From Syntrophaceae bacterium UBA2188 (lineage in GTDB: Bacteria > Desulfobacterota > BSN033 > UBA1163): 18,072 bases of DNA. The stretch is taken from assembly GCA_002327985.1 (NCBI GenBank), contig DCVM01000186.1, forward strand, positions 1-18,072. Reading direction: 5' to 3'. Every line of letters begins with the position of its first letter. Positions within the stretch are counted from its first letter, which is position 1. The position numbers were made by a program, and so were the translations under genes. Under the pieces are notes generated by a model, which made no database searches, was not told the origin of the DNA, and saw only the letters and a program-made list of their open reading frames with translations. Positions 15,022 to 18,072 of this stretch are shown piece after piece.

Positions 15022-15944
15022 CAGAACTCAAAAACGAATTCTCATGGTCAAAAACCAGAGACGAGGTTTTTAAAACCTGCCTCCGTCAATACTGGTTTGC
15101 CTATTACGGCTACTGGAACGGCTGGCTTGAAAGTGCTCCAGAAAGAACCCGTCAGATTTATATTTTAAAGAACCTTAAAAACCGATATGTCTGGGCAGGA
15201 GAGAAAGTCCACGAATGCATCCAGAGAAGCCTCAACAATATCAGAAGGGGTATCAAGGTTCTTTCCATAGATGAAATTGTCTCCATTACTCTCGACCAGA
15301 TGAGAGCAGAATTTCGTTCCTCAAGGTTAAAGAACTACTTGAAGAATCCCAAAACCTGTGCACTCTTTGAGCATGAGTATGAAATAGAACTAACCGATGA
15401 ACAATGGAAAGAAACCGCTAACAATGTGGAGACCTGCCTCAAAAACTTCTATGCCTCAGACATATATGACGGCTTAAAATCCCACCCCAAAGATGAATGG
15501 CTCGAGGTGGAGGAGTTCTCATCTTTCCACCTGGATAATACCAGGATCAACTTAGCCATTGACTGTGCCATAAAGGAAGGAGATGAGGTTTACCTCTATG
15601 ACTGGAAGACAGGGGAGAGTCTCTCCGAAGACCTCTCCGTTCAACTTGCTTGTTATGCCCTTTATGCTATGGAGAAATGGCAAGTCCATCCCGAATCGCT
15701 CAGGATCATCGAGTATAACCTCTCTTTTGACAAGTCCAACTGGTTCTCAATAACCCACGGGGAGGTTGATAATATCAAAGGATACATCGGGGGGAGCATC
15801 AAGGATATGCAGTCTCTTTTGGTAGATGTAGGAAACAATATCCCCTTGGAGGAGGAGAGGTTTGGCAAGGTGGAGGATGAACGGGTAAGCCTCAGATGCA
15901 ATTTCAAGAGGGTCTGTAAACCTACATTGGAAACAGGCAGTTGA
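15018..15944 (+). CDS. PD-(D/E)XK RecB/Cas4-like nuclease with an altered Fe-S motif
   Basis: The 308-residue protein is a RecB-family exonuclease-like enzyme. It opens with SWSKTRDEVFKTCLRQYWFAYYG, the usual start of this family, including Cys21. The nuclease core shows Asp182 in AIDCAI, Asp195 and Lys197 in YDWKTG, and the QxxxY motif Gln209-Tyr213, so the metal-binding and catalytic residues are present. Cas4/AddB-like members carry an iron-sulfur cluster from one N-terminal cysteine and a C-terminal CxxC-x5-C. Here the end reads SLRCNFKRVC: Cys294 and Cys300 are kept, but the first position is Ser291 (codon AGC, one base from TGC). The cluster may be lost or use another ligand. It overlaps recD2 by 4 nt, supporting a helicase-nuclease pair analogous to RecBCD/AddAB activities. 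The in vivo substrate is unknown. Confidence 0.88.
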   Translation: MTELKNEFSWSKTRDEVFKTCLRQYWFAYYGYWNGWLESAPERTRQIYILKNLKNRYVWAGEKVHECIQRSLNNIRRGIKVLSIDEIVSITLDQMRAEFRSSRLKNYLKNPKTCALFEHEYEIELTDEQWKETANNVETCLKNFYASDIYDGLKSHPKDEWLEVEEFSSFHLDNTRINLAIDCAIKEGDEVYLYDWKTGESLSEDLSVQLACYALYAMEKWQVHPESLRIIEYNLSFDKSNWFSITHGEVDNIKGYIGGSIKDMQSLLVDVGNNIPLEEERFGKVEDERVSLRCNFKRVCKPTLETGS

Positions 15945-16014
15945 CAAAAAAGATGGAGATACTTGAAAGATAGCTTGGAAAATTCCATTCCAGTGGAGAA
16001 AGGAGGGAGAGGGG

Positions 16015-16179
16015 ATGCCCAGTTACGAATACCGATGTCCGAAATGTAAAAAGAAATTTACTGCAATTCTCAGCATTGGAGAGCACGATGCTGGGAAGGT
16101 GAAGTGCCCGAAATGTGGTGGAAAAAAACTTGAACAACTCATCACCGCTTTTCAGGTAAAAACTTCGAGGAAGAGTTAG
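16015..16179 (+). CDS. FmdB-type zinc ribbon protein
   Basis: A 54-residue protein starting MPSYEYRCPKC, with a second CPKCGG pair. Cys8/Cys11 and Cys31/Cys34 form a rubredoxin-like zinc ribbon. The MPxYEYxCxxC start is the hallmark of the FmdB/CxxC regulatory family, named from a formamidase-linked regulator but of mostly unknown role. The ribosome binding site AGGAGG (16001-16006) is 8 nt before the ATG. The gene lies 70 nt after the nuclease stop on the same strand and could belong to the same transcript; a functional link is not evident. Confidence 0.88.
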   Translation: MPSYEYRCPKCKKKFTAILSIGEHDAGKVKCPKCGGKKLEQLITAFQVKTSRKS

Positions 16180-16234
16180 TAAGATTAGAAAATAAATTTC
16201 AAATACCCAAGTTCAAATGCCGAGGAGGTCAAAG

Positions 16235-16600
16235 ATGTCTTCAAGAAAGGTCTTGATTCTTTATTACAGTGGAAGTGGGAACACAAAGAAGATTGCAAAG
16301 GCGATAGCCAAAGCCATGAAGTCAAGTGCCATAAGTGTCACAGTAGAAGACACTGGGAAATTTGATATTTCTTCTCTCCCGAATTATGACAGCATCGTCC
16401 TTGGTTCACCCACCTATTTTTCAAATGTGGCATGGCAGGTAAAAAAGGTGATTGATGAATCTATCGTTCATTATGGTGGCGATAAATTAAAGGGAAAAGT
16501 GGCGGGTATCTTCACGTCCGCTGGAACAAGCAGAGATGGAAATGGGAAGATGAATACGGGTCAAACATACGTTTCGTCTCTTTGTTTATCAATTCGCTAA
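16235..16600 (+). pseudogene. Flavodoxin-like protein, N-terminal two thirds, 3' end replaced
   Basis: The first 105 or so residues are a normal flavodoxin: MSSRKVLILYYSGSGNTKKI with the FMN phosphate loop SGSGNT (12-17), GSPTYFSN (57-64) and the strand VAGIFTSAGTSRDGN. After that, flavodoxins continue with a last helix-strand region; here the frame reads KMNTGQTYVSSLCLSIR and stops at 16600, which is not family-like. The same bases in the +1-type frame begin a different protein that continues to 16980, so the gene has been cut and joined near 16540. I chose ATG 16235, with GAGGAGG about 6 nt upstream, over ATG 16217, which lies before that site. The truncated product lacks the C-terminal part of the fold and probably cannot bind FMN well. 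Confidence 0.7.
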
Positions 16601-16980
16601 GGGAGGATGTTAAAAAGTTTAAGGTCGAAATAATTGCCGAGGAGCTTAGCGAAGACGTACTTGCCCGATACAACGTTTCTAAATCATCATCATCCGGTTA
16701 CCGAATTGCGAGAGAATGTCAGATTGAACATATTTTTTGCGATCCCAACCTAAGAGAAAGGGAAGATCTTAGTGTTTCCGCACCACCATACACATCTCAG
16801 CAAAACCGAAAGAGTGATTCCCAAAAAAGAGAGTACTTTTGGCTTAATAAAATAATTCATTTAAAAGAGAAGCCAGTCCTCTTCATATGTGGTAGAAATC
16901 ACGTTGAGAATTTTAGCCACCTGCTCGAAGGAAATGGATTTAGGGTTACTGTCCTAAGCAAATATTCGTCATGGCCTTAG
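16543..16980 (+). pseudogene. C-terminal fragment of an uncharacterised protein joined to the flavodoxin gene
   Basis: The frame reads from about DEYGSNIRFVSLFINSLRED through VEIIAEELSEDVLARY and IEHIFCDPNLRERED to REYFWLNKIIHLKEKPVLFI and CGRNHVENFSHLLEGNGF. I recognise this only as a recurring hypothetical-protein pattern (AEE..S, CDP..R, and a PVLFxCGxxHVxSF-like end), probably an intracellular protein of about 170-200 residues; I cannot assign a function. No credible start is present: TTG 16582 lacks a ribosome binding site, and family-like residues appear before it, running back into the flavodoxin gene in another frame. It is best read as a 5'-deleted gene. The spacer after it, up to 17233, shows no gene. 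Confidence 0.55.
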
Positions 16981-17233
16981 TCAGTACATCCTCTGTTTTA
17001 GGGTAGGTAAGTGCAACGCCCGTTTTCCACCCTTTCAACTAGTAATTATCGATTTCCAGTCCACGGGAACGCACACATTTGTAGGTGAAACTTTAAAGCT
17101 AACCTTTTGATCGGCGAGATTTTTGGGAGATCGAGGATGTCTTCCTGTAATCGAGTTTTCTACATCAACCCACCAAATAGAAGAGTTCAACCCAAAATAT
17201 GTAAATCATAATTTTCAGAGCTTACCGAATTTC

Positions 17234-18072
17234 TCACAATTTCAATCCTAAAAAACTCGCAGCCTTTGCTCCCGCAAGCACGCCAGATGCTACACAGGGC
17301 ATAATTCCACCTGCTATTGTCCCCGCACCGACCAAGAACAGCCCTTCGATGCCCGCAGTTAAACTGCTGAATCGACCCGGTCCAACTTGATCGGGGGTTT
17401 GTTCAGGTCCTAAACATCCACCCTCTACCGCATTCACCCAATACTCATTGGTAAGAGGTGTAGCGTATTCAACGTAATCCAGATGTCCAGACAGATTGGG
17501 AATATATCGTTCTGCAGCCTTCACGAGACCCTCTCCAATGCGCTCCTTCAAGGCCTCGTACTCATCACCCCGCTTCAAAGAAGTAGAATCGGACCATTTC
17601 TCAAAACCGTGGTATTCGACAAGGGTGACGATTTGGACGGTATGATGATTCGGGGGCGCATGTCCACTGCCCGGATCCTTCACAGATGGGCTTGTCATTA
17701 AGTAATTCATTATTTTCTCTTGGAGCATCGAACTACGTAGCCCTTCATAGATTCTGTTTATATCAAACTGCTCATAGTGATGGATGTTCGCACTGCTGAT
17801 CCCCAGTGTGGGGAGATTAAGATCAGTGCCGATGAAAGCATAGAAGGCCCCTATTGATGGCCGCAAGAGCCGCACCTTTTTCTGGATTTTGGCGGGCACA
17901 AGCCGTGGGTCAATCAATTTCCCCAAGGTGATAACCGGATCGGCATCGCTTATCACAACCCGCGCCGTGTGTTGCTCACCGGCTTCTGTCTCAACCTCGA
18001 ATTCATTGCCTCGTTTCTCTATCCTCACGACCCTCGAACGGGTTTTCATTTCAGCACCATTACTTTGCAGAG
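17234..18072 (-). CDS. CrtI / phytoene-desaturase-like FAD oxidoreductase, C-terminal part
   Basis: The frame is open to the window edge (18070), so the N-terminal FAD Rossmann motif lies outside; about 278 residues are visible. It has the mid-protein strand block VVRIEKRGNEFEVETEAG with ARVVISDADP (where new NAD(P)/FAD enzymes place the substrate-loop aspartates), and the hallmark C-terminal FAD-contacting segment GIEGLFLVGAGTIAGGIMPC followed by VASGVLAGAKAA. This matches carotenoid desaturase/isomerase and related all-trans-retinol saturase-like enzymes. Substrate specificity is not readable; in anaerobes such proteins are often not carotenoid enzymes. Ends at TAA/TGA near 17234 on the minus strand. 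Its neighbours suggest no pathway. Confidence 0.85.
   Translation of the reverse strand, partial: LQSNGAEMKTRSRVVRIEKRGNEFEVETEAGEQHTARVVISDADPVITLGKLIDPRLVPAKIQKKVRLLRPSIGAFYAFIGTDLNLPTLGISSANIHHYEQFDINRIYEGLRSSMLQEKIMNYLMTSPSVKDPGSGHAPPNHHTVQIVTLVEYHGFEKWSDSTSLKRGDEYEALKERIGEGLVKAAERYIPNLSGHLDYVEYATPLTNEYWVNAVEGGCLGPEQTPDQVGPGRFSSLTAGIEGLFLVGAGTIAGGIMPCVASGVLAGAKAASFLGLKL

Noticed and set aside
16582..16980. Separate intact gene starting at TTG 16582
   Set aside because: No ribosome binding site, and family-like residues begin before the TTG, inside the flavodoxin frame, so it is the tail of a cut gene.

Overview
The window looks like bacterial chromosome of moderate GC. It has a housekeeping left end, a scarred middle full of defence and toxin-antitoxin genes, and a DNA-metabolism/redox right end. 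No rRNA, intact tRNA or CRISPR array is visible, so the lineage is uncertain. The protein flavour (single-chain PurL, FmdB zinc ribbon, RecD2 coupled to a Cas4-like nuclease, flavodoxin, CrtI-like oxidoreductase) suggests a Desulfobacterota- or Nitrospirota-like anaerobe. That is an impression from family resemblance, not a placement.

Left end (1-6170): a major facilitator transporter (+) converges on purL (-), with purN upstream of purL on the same strand. The pair covers two de novo purine steps. A sigma70-like promoter precedes purN, and the 339-nt purN-purL gap carries a hairpin, imperfect terminal inverted repeats and a 41-bp direct repeat.

Scarred region (6380-8910): an HD-type phosphohydrolase pseudogene with an in-frame TAG, a small coiled-coil protein, a hicAB module, and a broken AbiE locus that keeps only the 3' part of abiEi and the 5' part of abiEii. 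Several partial copies of a composite dispersed repeat lie between them.

Defence island (8870-12540, minus strand): the most interesting unit is an overlapping three-gene operon. It encodes an AbiEi-like antitoxin, an AbiEii-like nucleotidyltransferase toxin, and a stand-alone archaeo-eukaryotic-type primase of the TOTE conflict-system class without its usual helicase. A near-consensus promoter with an 8-bp palindrome precedes the operon, and two terminator hairpins with almost the same stem flank it. Upstream is an AT-rich HTH + HNH (endonuclease VII-like) gene.

Right end (12775-18072, + then -): a strong promoter drives a RecD2-type helicase that overlaps by 4 nt a PD-(D/E)XK RecB/Cas4-like nuclease lacking one expected Fe-S cysteine. 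An FmdB-type zinc ribbon protein follows. Next come the 5' half of a flavodoxin gene joined to the 3' part of an unrelated gene, then the C-terminal part of a CrtI/phytoene-desaturase-like FAD enzyme that leaves the window.

Taken together, purN/purL form one pathway unit and recD2/nuclease one DNA-processing unit. The region between them has repeatedly gained and lost defence genes.
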